Counted from the first letter of the stretch, positions 15,984 to 25,420 are shown. The stretch: DNA of 64,000 bases from Tectiglobus sp965223355 (GCA_965223355.1 CBDCWE010000003.1:2852001-2916000), one strand, 5' to 3'. Numbers and translations are program-made. The notes: generated from the letters alone by a model not told the origin.

Positions 15984-16559
15984 ATGACGATGGAACGGAC
16001 GTCGATCGTAACAGCAACCGAACCGCATCCGATCGCGGGTGCGGCGCAACTGGCGCTGCGCGTCTGCCCGTCGGCCGCGCGCTGGTCGCTGCGCCTTGAT
16101 GTGGGCGCCGCGCAACAGCGCGGTCAGCTCGCCGGCTTCACCATTGCGCAGCCGTTGAACTCGTTTACCGGTACCGACCGCCTGTCGGTAAAGCTTGGCC
16201 CGGACGAATGGCTGTTGATCACGGAACAGGTGGACCGCGGCCTTGACCGGGAACTCCGCGAACAGCTGGATGGCTGCGTTCATTCACTTGTCGATGTATC
16301 TCATCGCAACGTCGCTTATGAACTGACCGGTGATGCAGCAGCAGAAGTCTTGAACGCGGGCTGTCCATTGGACCTCGATGCGCATACATTCCGGCTCGGC
16401 ACTGCCACGCGTACGATCTTTGGCAAGGTCGAGGTGATCTTGATGCGGCGCGATCAGCCAACGCGATTTCGCCTCGAGTGCTGGCGCTCGTTTGCCCGCC
16501 ACGTCGACGCGCTGATCCGCGACGCAGCCAAACTCAACGGCTACGAGATCGCCAGTTAA
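15984..16559 (+). CDS. soxG: sarcosine oxidase subunit gamma
   Basis: 191 residues, the last gene of the sox operon. SoxG-family features are the GTDRLSVKLGPDEWLLI stretch, LVDVSHRNVAYELTGDAAAEVLNAGCPLDL, and a FGKVEVILMRRD segment near the C-terminus; it has a GcvT-like fold. It forms the heterotetramer with alpha, beta and delta and has no catalytic residues of its own. The start ATG has a purine-rich GAGGCGAGG upstream. A palindrome-like GGCGTCAGACGCC follows directly after the stop (16560-16573) and may help end transcription. Confidence 0.92.
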   Translation: MTMERTSIVTATEPHPIAGAAQLALRVCPSAARWSLRLDVGAAQQRGQLAGFTIAQPLNSFTGTDRLSVKLGPDEWLLITEQVDRGLDRELREQLDGCVHSLVDVSHRNVAYELTGDAAAEVLNAGCPLDLDAHTFRLGTATRTIFGKVEVILMRRDQPTRFRLECWRSFARHVDALIRDAAKLNGYEIAS

Positions 16560-16915
16560 GGCGTCAGACGCCAGGCGCTGAGCGTCGGCGTGACAACGCG
16601 AGATGATCTCCGCCCTCGGTGGCCGGGTCGGCAAGCACGATGGTTCGGGCCAAGTCCGAAGGTTGATGGCCGTTCACGTCTGTCGCCTTGCCAACGTGCG
16701 CAGGCCGGGCAGTTTGCCGGACACGCAGCGGCCCGCGGTGGTGGTCGGGAAGACTTCTGCGAAATAGCAAATATTAAACGATTTAAGCATACTGCTGAAC
16801 CTGCGACTGGGTTTGTCGACCTATCGGGTTGCATGTCTGATATGCGTAAACGTCTCCCGCGATCGCTCACGCGACAACTCAACAGAACTGCAACCATTGT
16901 CATTGGAGGTTTGCC
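16560..16915. other. intergenic region between soxG and the cyclase-like gene
   Basis: About 356 bp with no supported gene. It opens with a short dyad (GGCGTC-AGACGCC) right after soxG. It becomes AT-richer near 16765-16795 and ends with a strong GGAGG at 16905-16909, six bases before the TTG start of the next gene. A promoter for that gene is likely here, but no boxes are assigned. Confidence 0.4.
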
Positions 16916-19126
16916 TTGCGTCGGCGCAGCAACTCCCTTGCGCATGACCGTGACAAGTTGGCTTCAGATGAGATTGGTAGTGCTGATCTTGCGTTCTTGA
17001 CTGGCTGGCTGAGCCGTCGCATCGGCAATACCGAGCTGTGCCGAGCTATCGTTGTTTACGCCGCACACTCTTCGATTACGGCCGGCAATGATCCCGAGAC
17101 GGCTGCCGGCGCGATCGATGATTTTATCGCCAGGGCCGAGGACATTGCGCGCCTGCATGCCGCCGACTTTGCCAGGGTTGAAATGCAGGGCCTGCTGTGC
17201 GGCTGGATCGGTGCCGACGAACACGTTCTTTCGCAGGCCCTTGCCGCAGCGCGCGCCCTCGCATCGGCGGGTACGCGGCGGCATTCCGCGAGCTGTGCTA
17301 TCAGCCACGGCACGTTGTTGGTCTCTGACTATGCTGCATCGCTGTCGTCGAGGCAGACGCGCTTGACCGGATACTGCCTTGCCGTGGTCGGCCACGCTCA
17401 GGCCAGCGCACCGCCGTGCGGCATCGTCGCCACAGCGGACGTCGGGCGCCTCGCCAACGCATGCGGGTACGAGATCGCGTGCTTGACGCCGATGCCGGCC
17501 AACCGGTTTGGTCATTTGCAATTGCCGCTGGCTTTAGATCAGCCCGTCCACGTCGTCCGCGCATTCCGGGATCTGGGTCATGTGCGACGCTTCCTCAGCG
17601 TCGCCAGCATTATTGGCACGACATTCGACCAGGCAACTCTGGACGCGCTACTGTGCTGCGAGCGCGGTGCGTCGCGGCCGGTCGTCGCGATGCTGACGGC
17701 ATCGGATGTCGTGCGCGAGACGCCGACAACGCCGGTCGGTTCCAGCTTGGCATTTGTCGATCCGGTTATGCATGACGTTGCCTACCATGCCCTGCCGACG
17801 ACCGTTCGCACGGCCCTGCACGCCGACCTCGCCGATCTGCTCTCGGAACGCGAACGCTCCGCGTCACATGCTGCCGCCAACGCCTGCGCGGCAAGAATTG
17901 CAACACACTACACCCGCGCGGGACGCGTACGCGCGGCGAGTGAATGGTGGCGGTCGGCGGCCATGGATGCCATCGCCCGCGACACTCCTAACAAGGCCAT
18001 CGAATACCTGACGACGGCCCACGACGGCCTTCAATCGATTGCCGTGCCGACGTCGGATACGAGCTGGACGGAGGTTTGCCGGCTGTTGGGCACACAGCTT
18101 GCGACGGTCAAGGGCAATGCGTCCCCGGCGGTGCTGACCGCCTACGGACATGGTGCCCGGCGAACCGCCGGATCAAGCAGACCTGCGCCGCCGCGATCCT
18201 TTGATACGATCTGGGGGCTGCTCGGCTGTTACCTGACCCGTGGCGAGATGGACAAGGCGCTGCGCGCCAGCCGCAAACTTGTCGCCCTTGCCGAAATCTC
18301 CCACCGGCCACACTTGCGCATGCTTGCAAATCGCATGGCGGGCCTTACGGAACTGCTGCAAGGCAACCTGGCCAGCGCCGTATTTCACCTCAGAGCCACG
18401 GTCACCGAATTCGACGTTGATGCCCACGCCGAGCTGCGCTTTCAATTTGGCTCCGACCAATTGGCGCTGGCCCATGCGCATCTGGCCTGGGCGTATTCAA
18501 TTGCACGTGATCGCAACGCCCAAGGACGCCATGCCCGGCAGGCATTGCAGCGCGCCACGGCGATCCAACACGCCCACACCAGTGCACATGTCTGCGGTGT
18601 TCTTGCGCTGGCGTTTTGCACGCTCGGCGCCGGCCGCGAGGCCGCACTGATGGATCTTGTCGCGAAAAGTATTGCCGGGCACCACGAATTTCCCTACTGG
18701 CGGGCATGGGCCAGGATCGTCCGCGCGGCAATGCTGATATCAAGTGATCCACTCACCGCCCATGCCGATCTTGGTGCGGCGATCAACTGCTATCACAGCA
18801 CCGGCGCCCGACAGCTGTTGCCGTGGGCATTCGCCCGCTCGGCCGAGGCGTGCCTTGCCGGCGACATGCCCGGTGTCGCCGAGGCTCAGGCCTGCACCGG
18901 CCTGGATTTGGTTGCCCGCAATGCGCCGCCGGTCTACAAATCGGAGCTTTGCTTTCAACTGGCGCGGTGTCGGCTTGCGATTGGCGATCAGCAAGGCGCG
19001 GCCCAGCTCTTCGAGCAATCGCAAGTGCTATCACGGCGCATGCGCGCAAATTTTACCGTGAGCAGCATCGAGAACGAGACTAGGGTTCCGCGACGACGAT
19101 GCGGTTCGTCGCCGAGGGCGCGATGA
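16916..19126 (+). CDS. degenerate class III cyclase-like / TPR regulator lacking its ATPase domain
   Basis: 736 residues. Residues about 40-190 can be laid along a class III nucleotide cyclase domain: AIVVYAAHSSITAGNDPE in place of the usual LFADLVGFT segment, and LTGYCLAVVGHAQASAPPCG in place of the GE-NLAARLQ-LA-PG block. Both metal-binding aspartates are absent. Residues about 210-370 match the winged-helix and 'FVDPVMHDVAYHALP' region that follows the AAA/STAND ATPase in such proteins, but no Walker A or B is present between the two. The remainder is TPR-like helical pairs. I infer a pseudo-cyclase scaffold. TTG is taken as start because GGAGG precedes it by 6 bases. Its role is unknown. 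Its codon use looks like its neighbours'. Confidence 0.6.
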   Translation: MRRRSNSLAHDRDKLASDEIGSADLAFLTGWLSRRIGNTELCRAIVVYAAHSSITAGNDPETAAGAIDDFIARAEDIARLHAADFARVEMQGLLCGWIGADEHVLSQALAAARALASAGTRRHSASCAISHGTLLVSDYAASLSSRQTRLTGYCLAVVGHAQASAPPCGIVATADVGRLANACGYEIACLTPMPANRFGHLQLPLALDQPVHVVRAFRDLGHVRRFLSVASIIGTTFDQATLDALLCCERGASRPVVAMLTASDVVRETPTTPVGSSLAFVDPVMHDVAYHALPTTVRTALHADLADLLSERERSASHAAANACAARIATHYTRAGRVRAASEWWRSAAMDAIARDTPNKAIEYLTTAHDGLQSIAVPTSDTSWTEVCRLLGTQLATVKGNASPAVLTAYGHGARRTAGSSRPAPPRSFDTIWGLLGCYLTRGEMDKALRASRKLVALAEISHRPHLRMLANRMAGLTELLQGNLASAVFHLRATVTEFDVDAHAELRFQFGSDQLALAHAHLAWAYSIARDRNAQGRHARQALQRATAIQHAHTSAHVCGVLALAFCTLGAGREAALMDLVAKSIAGHHEFPYWRAWARIVRAAMLISSDPLTAHADLGAAINCYHSTGARQLLPWAFARSAEACLAGDMPGVAEAQACTGLDLVARNAPPVYKSELCFQLARCRLAIGDQQGAAQLFEQSQVLSRRMRANFTVSSIENETRVPRRRCGSSPRAR

Positions 19127-19565
19127 ACTGCGTCCATAGATCCGCGAGTTATCCAACACCTCCGCTTTGTCACAAACCCGTGAAATCGCCCGAATCAATC
19201 GCCATAATTCTCCGGTCCGATATTACAGTTTTCGCAATTTTTGCTTGGATTCAAATAAGTTGTGTTACTGCTTGGTCGTGCCACTTCTGCGGCTCAGTTC
19301 CGCCAGAACTGGCGATTACAGTTTTTGAACCAGCAATCACTTATGATGTCGTGGAGACTCACATTGCAGTGGGAATGCATGTCTCCGAATAAAACCGTCA
19401 CGTGCGGGCGAACAGAGCGTGTTACCCTCGATCGGACCTCGCATGAACGCCCGCGGCGGCGGTGGTTGCAACTTGCGATCCGCAGCGCCAGCAACCACGT
19501 TCAATTGAGTTGCGTCCGTGTGGCAGACGCGATGCACAGGGCTTGAACACAAGCGAGAAAGATCA
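19127..19565. promoter_or_regulatory. intergenic region upstream of prkA
   Basis: 439 bp with no supported gene. It is AT-richer than its surroundings between about 19195 and 19400, as expected for a promoter region. No sigma54 (TGGCAC-N5-TTGC) match or repeated operator was found by eye. Confidence 0.4.
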
Positions 19566-21512
19566 ATGACGACCGCGAACGAGATTTTTGAGATCTATGC
19601 ACAGGGCTACGATCGCCAAAAGCAGTCGGAGCTCTCGCTAAGAGATTACCTTGAGGCCTGCAGGGACGATTCGTCTTTGTATGCAAGCGCCGCCGAACGC
19701 ATGATCACGGCGATCGGCGAGCCGGAAATGATCGACACTTCAAAGGACAGCCGGCTCGGCCGCATATTCCAGAACCGGACGATCAAGGTTTACCCGGCCT
19801 TTAAGGATTTCTACGGACTGGAGGAAACAATCGAGCGGATAGTTGGCTTCTTCCGCCACGCCGCTCAGGGCCTCGAAGAGCGCAAGCAGATACTTTATCT
19901 GCTTGGCCCGGTCGGCGGCGGCAAATCCTCCCTGGCCGAACGGCTCAAGGAGCTGATGGAAGTCCGTCCCGTCTACGTTCTCAAGGCCGCAGACGAAATT
20001 AGCCCGATTTTTGAAAGTCCGCTCGGACTATTCGACCCCAACACCATGGGCCAGACGCTCGAAGAAAAATACGCCATCCCGAAACGCAAGCTGACCGGCC
20101 GGATGAGCCCCTGGGCAATCAAACGCCTGGACGAGTTTGGCGGCGATATCTCCAAGTTTTCGGTGGTCAAGCTGCGCCCGTCACGCTTGCGCCAGGTCTG
20201 TGTGACCAAGACCGAGCCGGGCGATGAGAACAACCAGGATATCTCCTCCCTGGTCGGCAAGGTCGACATCCGCAAGCTTGAATTCTACGGCCAGAACGAT
20301 GCCGATGCCTACTCCTACTCCGGTGGTCTCAACCGCACGACACAGGGCTTGCTCGAATTCGTCGAGATGTTCAAAGCGCCGATCAAGATGCTGCATCCGC
20401 TGCTGACAGCCACCCAGGACGGCACCTACGTTGGCACCGAGAATGTCGGCGCCCTGCCCTATCAGGGCATGATTATCGCCCACTCGAACGAAAGCGAGTG
20501 GCAATCGTTCCGCTCCAACAAGAACAACGAGGCCTTCCTCGACCGCATTTGCGTGATCCAGGTGCCCTACTGCCTGCGGGTCATGGAAGAAAAGAAGATC
20601 TACGACAAATTGCTGTCGACCAGCGAAGTCCTGCAGGCGCCGTGCGCTCCGGCGACCCTCGAAATGCTGGCGCAGTTTTCCGTGCTCACGCGCCTCAAGG
20701 AACACGAGAACTCGTCGGCCTTCTCAAAAATGCGGGTCTATGACGGCGAAAGCCTCAAAGATACCGATCCCCACGCCAAGACCATACAGGAATATCGCGA
20801 TGCTGCCGGTATCAATGAAGGCATGGACGGCACCTCGACGCGGTTTGCCTACAAGGTGATGTCGGAGACTTTCAACTACGACACCAACGAGGTCGCAGCC
20901 GATCCGGTCCACCTGATGTACGTGCTCGAACAATCGATTCGTCGCGAGCAGTTGCCGGAGGAAAACGAGGCACGCTACATCGAGTTCATCAAGGAGGAGC
21001 TGGCACCGCGCTACGCCGAGTTCATCGGCAACGAGATCCAGAAGGCCTACCTTGAAAGCTATCACGATTTCGGCCAAAACCTGTTCGACCGCTACGTTGC
21101 CTATGCCGATGCCTGGATTGAAGACCAGGACTACAAGGATCCCGACACCGGCCAGCTGATGAGCCGCCAGATCCTTGACCAGGAACTGTCCAAAGTCGAA
21201 AAGCCGGCCGGCATCGCCAACCCGAAGGACTTCCGTTACGAGGTTGTCAAGTTCTCGCTGCGCGCCCGCGCCAAGAACGGTGGCAAGAACCCGAGCTGGA
21301 CCAGCTACGAAAAAATCCGCGACGTCATCGAGAAGCGCATGTTCTCGCAGGTCGAAGATCTGCTGCCCGTGATTTCGTTCGGCGCCAAACAGGACGGCGA
21401 GACCGAGAAGAAGCACGAGGAGTTCGTCCAGCGCATGGTCGCGCGCGGCTACACCCCGCGCCAGGTCCGCCGCCTGGTCGAGTGGTATATGCGGGTGAAG
21501 AAGTCAGGATAG
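19566..21512 (+). CDS. prkA: PrkA-type serine protein kinase / AAA+ ATPase
   Basis: 648 residues, usual for PrkA/YeaG. An N-terminal AAA+ domain has the Walker A GPVGGGKSSL (residues about 114-123). The long conserved PrkA core includes KEHENSSAFSKMRVYDGE-like sequence, and the C-terminal kinase-like domain ends MVARGYTPRQVRRLVEWYMRV. It is a cytoplasmic stress kinase; in enterobacteria its operon partner YeaH is needed for adaptation to nitrogen starvation and stationary phase. ATG 19566 fits the family N-terminus (MTTANEIFEIYAQGYDRQ). It heads the prkA-yeaH-spoVR set. Confidence 0.96.
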   Translation: MTTANEIFEIYAQGYDRQKQSELSLRDYLEACRDDSSLYASAAERMITAIGEPEMIDTSKDSRLGRIFQNRTIKVYPAFKDFYGLEETIERIVGFFRHAAQGLEERKQILYLLGPVGGGKSSLAERLKELMEVRPVYVLKAADEISPIFESPLGLFDPNTMGQTLEEKYAIPKRKLTGRMSPWAIKRLDEFGGDISKFSVVKLRPSRLRQVCVTKTEPGDENNQDISSLVGKVDIRKLEFYGQNDADAYSYSGGLNRTTQGLLEFVEMFKAPIKMLHPLLTATQDGTYVGTENVGALPYQGMIIAHSNESEWQSFRSNKNNEAFLDRICVIQVPYCLRVMEEKKIYDKLLSTSEVLQAPCAPATLEMLAQFSVLTRLKEHENSSAFSKMRVYDGESLKDTDPHAKTIQEYRDAAGINEGMDGTSTRFAYKVMSETFNYDTNEVAADPVHLMYVLEQSIRREQLPEENEARYIEFIKEELAPRYAEFIGNEIQKAYLESYHDFGQNLFDRYVAYADAWIEDQDYKDPDTGQLMSRQILDQELSKVEKPAGIANPKDFRYEVVKFSLRARAKNGGKNPSWTSYEKIRDVIEKRMFSQVEDLLPVISFGAKQDGETEKKHEEFVQRMVARGYTPRQVRRLVEWYMRVKKSG

Positions 21513-21649
21513 ATCGATAGGATTTATAGGATCAATGGGATCCAAAGGATAAATAATGTCCGAAAGGACTGAATGGTGGCACGGGTTGTTGAACCATTGC
21601 CGATGTTTGAAAGCACAGCCGCGGAAGCAATCGAGTTCGATTTGTCAGT

Positions 21650-21710
21650 TTTGCCCGGCGGGGGAGTGGGCCGGCACGGTGGACCCGCCTGGGGCGGACA
21701 TGATCTAAGG
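21650..21710. repeat. GC-rich sequence shared with 5790-5893
   Basis: Contains CCCGGCGGGGGAGTGGGCC and CCCGCCTGGGGCGGACATGA, which recur upstream of the GlxA-type gene in the opposite orientation. It lies in the prkA-yeaH gap, just before the yeaH start. It is probably a small dispersed palindromic repeat; only two copies are in the window. Confidence 0.45.
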
Positions 21711-21718
21711 ACGCCGAA

Positions 21719-22993
21719 ATGCACATCGTCGACCGTCGTCTCAATCCGAAGGCCAAAAGCCTCGGCAATCGCCAGCGCTTCCTGCGCCGGGCGAAGGCCG
21801 AGATTCGTGAAGCCGTGCGCGACAGCCTCAAGAAGCGCAAGGTCTCCGAGGTCGAAGGTGGCGAAAACGTGCGCATTCGTACCAAGTCCTTGCGCGAGCC
21901 GACCTTCGGTCTCGGCGGCGATGCCGGCGAGCGCGACCACGTGCTGCCCGGCAACAAGGAATTCTCGCCCGGTGATGTTATTCGCAAGCCCGAACAGGGC
22001 GGCGGCGGGCGCGGCCAGAAGGGCTCCAACCAGGGCGAAGGCGAGGATGATTTCGTCTTTTCGCTGAGCCGCGAGGAATTCCTCGACATTTTCTTCGATG
22101 ACCTCGCCCTGCCAAACCTCGTCAAGGCCAAGCTGAAAAACCTCAAGTCAAACGAGCCCTTCCATGCCGGCTTCATGACCGAGGGCCCGCCGGCCAAGAT
22201 GAACCACGTCCGCACGATGCGCAATTCGCTGGCACGGCGCATTGCGCTGCGCCGTCCGAGCCAGGATGAGATCGACAAGATCAGGCGTCAGATTGAGGAG
22301 GAGGAGGCCAAGGACGCGCCCAATGAGATCGAACTTGCGCAGCTGCGCGGCAAGCTCCGCCATCTCGAACACCTGCGCAAGGTCGTTGCCTACATCGACC
22401 CGATTGATCTCAGATACAACCGCACGGAGTATCGCCCGCGGCCGAAGACCCAGGCGGTGATGTTCTGTTTGATGGATGTCTCAGCCTCGATGACGGAAGA
22501 ATTGAAGGATCTTTCCAAGCGCTTCTTCATGTTGCTGCACCTGTTCCTCACGCGCCACTACAACGAGGTCGACATCGTCTTCATTCGCCATACAACCTCG
22601 GCCCAGGAGGTTGACGAGGAGACCTTTTTCCGCGCCACCGAGACCGGCGGCACGGTCATCTCCTCGGCGCTCGATGAGATGTTGCGCGTTGTCAAGGAGC
22701 GCTATCCGGTCGATGACTGGAACATCTATGCCGCCCAGGCCTCAGACGGCCACAATTTCGACGATGACATGGGCCGCTGCATGACTATGCTGCAACACGA
22801 GATCCTGCCGATTTGCCAGTATTACGCCTACATCGAGGTCTATTCCGACCAGCAGATCGCACCATTTCTCTCGGTTGTCTGGTCGGGCTACGATGACCTG
22901 CTGGCCGACAACCCGAACTTCGCCATGAGCAGGGTGTCGAGCCCGGGTGACATCTATCCCGTGTTCCGCGAACTGTTCAGTGCGTCGGAGTAA
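21719..22993 (+). CDS. YeaH/YhbH family protein (DUF444)
   Basis: 424 residues, starting MHIVDRRLNPKAKSLGNRQR as is typical for the family. A basic N-terminal region precedes a von Willebrand A-like domain with the MIDAS sequence MDVSASMTEELKDLSKRF near residue 252. It works with PrkA in stress and starvation responses; its biochemistry is not established. It is 206 bp downstream of prkA, with a repeat in the gap, and 4 bp upstream of the spoVR start. Confidence 0.95.
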   Translation: MHIVDRRLNPKAKSLGNRQRFLRRAKAEIREAVRDSLKKRKVSEVEGGENVRIRTKSLREPTFGLGGDAGERDHVLPGNKEFSPGDVIRKPEQGGGGRGQKGSNQGEGEDDFVFSLSREEFLDIFFDDLALPNLVKAKLKNLKSNEPFHAGFMTEGPPAKMNHVRTMRNSLARRIALRRPSQDEIDKIRRQIEEEEAKDAPNEIELAQLRGKLRHLEHLRKVVAYIDPIDLRYNRTEYRPRPKTQAVMFCLMDVSASMTEELKDLSKRFFMLLHLFLTRHYNEVDIVFIRHTTSAQEVDEETFFRATETGGTVISSALDEMLRVVKERYPVDDWNIYAAQASDGHNFDDDMGRCMTMLQHEILPICQYYAYIEVYSDQQIAPFLSVVWSGYDDLLADNPNFAMSRVSSPGDIYPVFRELFSASE

Positions 22994-22997
22994 TGCG

Positions 22998-24581
22998 ATG
23001 TCCGAAAACTCCGACGCCACCAGCACGCCACCAGCCGCCCCGGCCGTCGGTCGCGGTGACTTGCTCTATGACGAGCCGGATTGGACCTTCGATCTCGTCA
23101 AGCGCACCTACGATGCCATCCACGAGATCGGCGTTGGTGAGATGGGGCTCAACATCTACACCAACCAGATTGAGGTCATTCGTTCGGAACAGATGCTCGA
23201 TGCCTATGCTTCGATCGGCATGCCGAACATGTACCGCCACTGGTCGTTCGGCAAACATTTCGCCCGCGAGGAAGTGCTCTATCGCAAAGGCGCCCGCGCG
23301 CTCGCCTACGAACTTGTGATCAACTCCGATCCCTGCATCAACTACATCATGGAAGAAAACACCATGACGATGCAGGCACTTGTCCTGGCGCACGCGGCCA
23401 TGGGCCACAACCACTTCTTCAAGAATAACTACTTGTTCCAGCAGTGGACCGACGCGACGTCGATTCTCGACTATCTGACATTTGCCAAGGAATACGTCGC
23501 CGAGTGCGAGGAAAAGTACGGCATCGAAGACGTCGAAATGGTCCTCGATTCGGCCCACGCATTGATGAACCAGGGCATCTCGCGTCATCCCCGCCCGCGC
23601 CACACCTCCGCCGATGCTGCCGAAAAGGCGCGCCGCCGCCGCCAGCACGAGGAAGAGACCTACAACGAAATCTGGCGCACCATCCCGCGTTCCGAACTGC
23701 CGTCGGCAAACAACGCGCAGCTCTCCGGCGAGGCTCTCAAGGAGGAAATGGAATACAATCTTCCGCAGGAAAACCTGCTCTATTTCCTCGAAAAACACGC
23801 CCCGAAGCTGGATGACTGGAAGCGCGAACTGCTGCGCATTGTGCGCATGCTCGCACAGTATTTCTATCCGCAGCGCCAGACCAAGGTGATGAACGAGGGC
23901 TGCGCCACCTTCGTCCATTATGAGATCCTCAACACGCTCTTTGATCGCGGCCGCATCACCGAGGGCGCGATGCTGGAGTTCATGCATTCCCATTCCTCGG
24001 TTGTCTATCAACCGGCATTCGACTCCGGTCACTATTCGGGCATCAACCCCTACGCACTGGGCTTCGCCATGATGCGCGACATCAAACGCATGTGCGAAGA
24101 GCCAACCCAAGAAGACCGCGACTGGTTCCCGGATTTCGCCGGTAACGGCGATGCCATGGCTACCTTGAAGGAGGCCTGGTCCGAGTTCCGCGACGACAGT
24201 TTCATTCTGCAATATCTGTCACCGAAGCTGATCCGCGACTTCCGCCTGTTCCACATTCACGACCGTTCGGATTCGCCGTTCGTCCAGGTCAAGTCGATTC
24301 ACGACGAGATGGGCTACCGTGACGTGCGCCGGCAACTGTCCGAGCAATACAATGTCGGCGCCCGTGATCCCGACATCCAGGTCGTCACCGCCGACCTGGC
24401 CGGTGACCGCCGCCTCGTCCTTCACCACCGCGTGCGCAACGGCGTGCTGCTCGACAAGAACCAGTGTGACCGCACGCTGCTGCACGTCGCCCACCTCTGG
24501 GGTTATCACGTCAAGCTGATGGAAATGGATGTTGAGACCGGCGACATGCTCAAAGAACACGAAGCCCGCCCACTGCCGTGA
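22998..24581 (+). CDS. SpoVR family protein
   Basis: 527 residues. SpoVR/YcgB features are EEVLYRKGARALAYELVINSDPCINYIMEENTM-type sequence near residue 95, the HPRPRHTSADAAEKARRR segment and NEGCATFVHYEILNTLFDRG. Members occur in sporulating and non-sporulating bacteria. In Bacillus SpoVR is involved in spore cortex formation, but here there is no other sign of sporulation. ATG 22998 is chosen because GGAG overlaps the yeaH stop just upstream. Third gene of the prkA cluster; the function in proteobacteria is unknown. Confidence 0.95.
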   Translation: MSENSDATSTPPAAPAVGRGDLLYDEPDWTFDLVKRTYDAIHEIGVGEMGLNIYTNQIEVIRSEQMLDAYASIGMPNMYRHWSFGKHFAREEVLYRKGARALAYELVINSDPCINYIMEENTMTMQALVLAHAAMGHNHFFKNNYLFQQWTDATSILDYLTFAKEYVAECEEKYGIEDVEMVLDSAHALMNQGISRHPRPRHTSADAAEKARRRRQHEEETYNEIWRTIPRSELPSANNAQLSGEALKEEMEYNLPQENLLYFLEKHAPKLDDWKRELLRIVRMLAQYFYPQRQTKVMNEGCATFVHYEILNTLFDRGRITEGAMLEFMHSHSSVVYQPAFDSGHYSGINPYALGFAMMRDIKRMCEEPTQEDRDWFPDFAGNGDAMATLKEAWSEFRDDSFILQYLSPKLIRDFRLFHIHDRSDSPFVQVKSIHDEMGYRDVRRQLSEQYNVGARDPDIQVVTADLAGDRRLVLHHRVRNGVLLDKNQCDRTLLHVAHLWGYHVKLMEMDVETGDMLKEHEARPLP

Positions 24582-24663
24582 AGCTTGCCGCGACGCGGCA
24601 TTCAAGTGTCATCCCGGCCCGGCCCCGGCCCCGGCCCGGCAATGATGATGTAGCTGCCCCTTA

Positions 24664-24703
24664 ATACCAGCCCGCATAACCATTGATCCGTTTCACCGGA
24701 GCG
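24664..24703. repeat. short dispersed repeat, copy 1
   Basis: ATACCAGCCCGCATAA, two variable bases, then ATTGATCCGTTTCACCG and AGCG after one more. The same block recurs at 62060-62099. The first half also appears at 33445 (TATACCAGCCCG). It lies between spoVR and the LuxR gene, after a low-complexity GGCCCC run at 24613-24640. Confidence 0.6.
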
Positions 24704-24745
24704 GCTTTGAGCGGCGGCGGTTCACGCGTCGGTAAAGCGTGGGCG

Positions 24746-25420
24746 TCAGGCCGGCGAGCTTGGCTGGGCTTTCGCCTGCCAGTCTGTCGAGCTGATCTTG
24801 TTGATGGCAATAACGGCCTGGGTTCGGCTGTCGACATTCAGTTTCTGCAGGATGGCGGAAACATGCGCTTTGACTGTTGCCTCCGAAACGCTCAGCTCGT
24901 AGGCGATCTGCTTGTTGAGCAGCCCCTCTCCCAGCATCACCAGAACTCGAACCTGTTGCGGGGTCAATGACGACAACCGCGCGGTGAGTTCCTCATCCTC
25001 GCTCTTTTCGCTACGCGCTAAATCAATATCCGGCGGCGTCCAAATTTCACCGCCGATGACGGCACGAATCGCCTCTTTGATCTGATCGATCGACTTCGTC
25101 TTCGGCACGAATCCGGACGCACCCAGATCAATGGAACGGCGAATCGTTGCCGGGTCCTCCGTTGCCGAAACGATGACAACCGGGATACCCGGATACTGCG
25201 CGCGCAAATAAAGCAGACCAGAAAAGCCTTGAACCCCCGGCATGTTGAGATCCAGGAGTACGAGATCGACATCGCTGTCCTGGCTCAGTGTCGCGGTTAG
25301 TTCGTCCATCGATCCAGCCTGGCGTGCGTCCACGCCCTCAAGCGTGGCCTGCAGCGATTGGTTCAATGCGTCACGAAATAGCGGATGATCGTCGACGATG
25401 ACGATGCGCTGGCCGGTCAT
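24746..25420 (-). CDS. LuxR-family two-component response regulator (CrbR/ErdR-like)
   Basis: 224 residues. The receiver domain starts RIVIVDDHPLFRDAL, with the phosphoacceptor aspartate in LVLLDLNMPG. The C-terminal LuxR HTH reads LTPQQVRVLVMLGEG and NKQIAYELSVSEATVKAHVS. ATG 25420 has a strong GGGAGGAG upstream. It is divergent from a DUF4212/SSS symporter pair. Similar regulators (CrbR, ErdR) control acetate uptake and acs in gammaproteobacteria, which suggests but does not prove the same role here. No partner histidine kinase gene is visible. A 17-bp tandem repeat stands 40 bp upstream of its start. Confidence 0.9.
   Translation of the reverse strand: MTGQRIVIVDDHPLFRDALNQSLQATLEGVDARQAGSMDELTATLSQDSDVDLVLLDLNMPGVQGFSGLLYLRAQYPGIPVVIVSATEDPATIRRSIDLGASGFVPKTKSIDQIKEAIRAVIGGEIWTPPDIDLARSEKSEDEELTARLSSLTPQQVRVLVMLGEGLLNKQIAYELSVSEATVKAHVSAILQKLNVDSRTQAVIAINKISSTDWQAKAQPSSPA

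Noticed and set aside
19099..19392. Small open frame (97 codons) upstream of prkA
   Set aside because: No ribosome-binding site and no family; it begins inside the preceding gene and runs through probable promoter DNA.
22977..24212. 411-codon open frame antisense to spoVR
   Set aside because: SpoVR on the plus strand has full family similarity; the antisense frame is a result of high GC codon use.
24611..24640. GGCCCC-rich run after spoVR as a regulatory element
   Set aside because: Simple low-complexity sequence; no symmetry or known signal.
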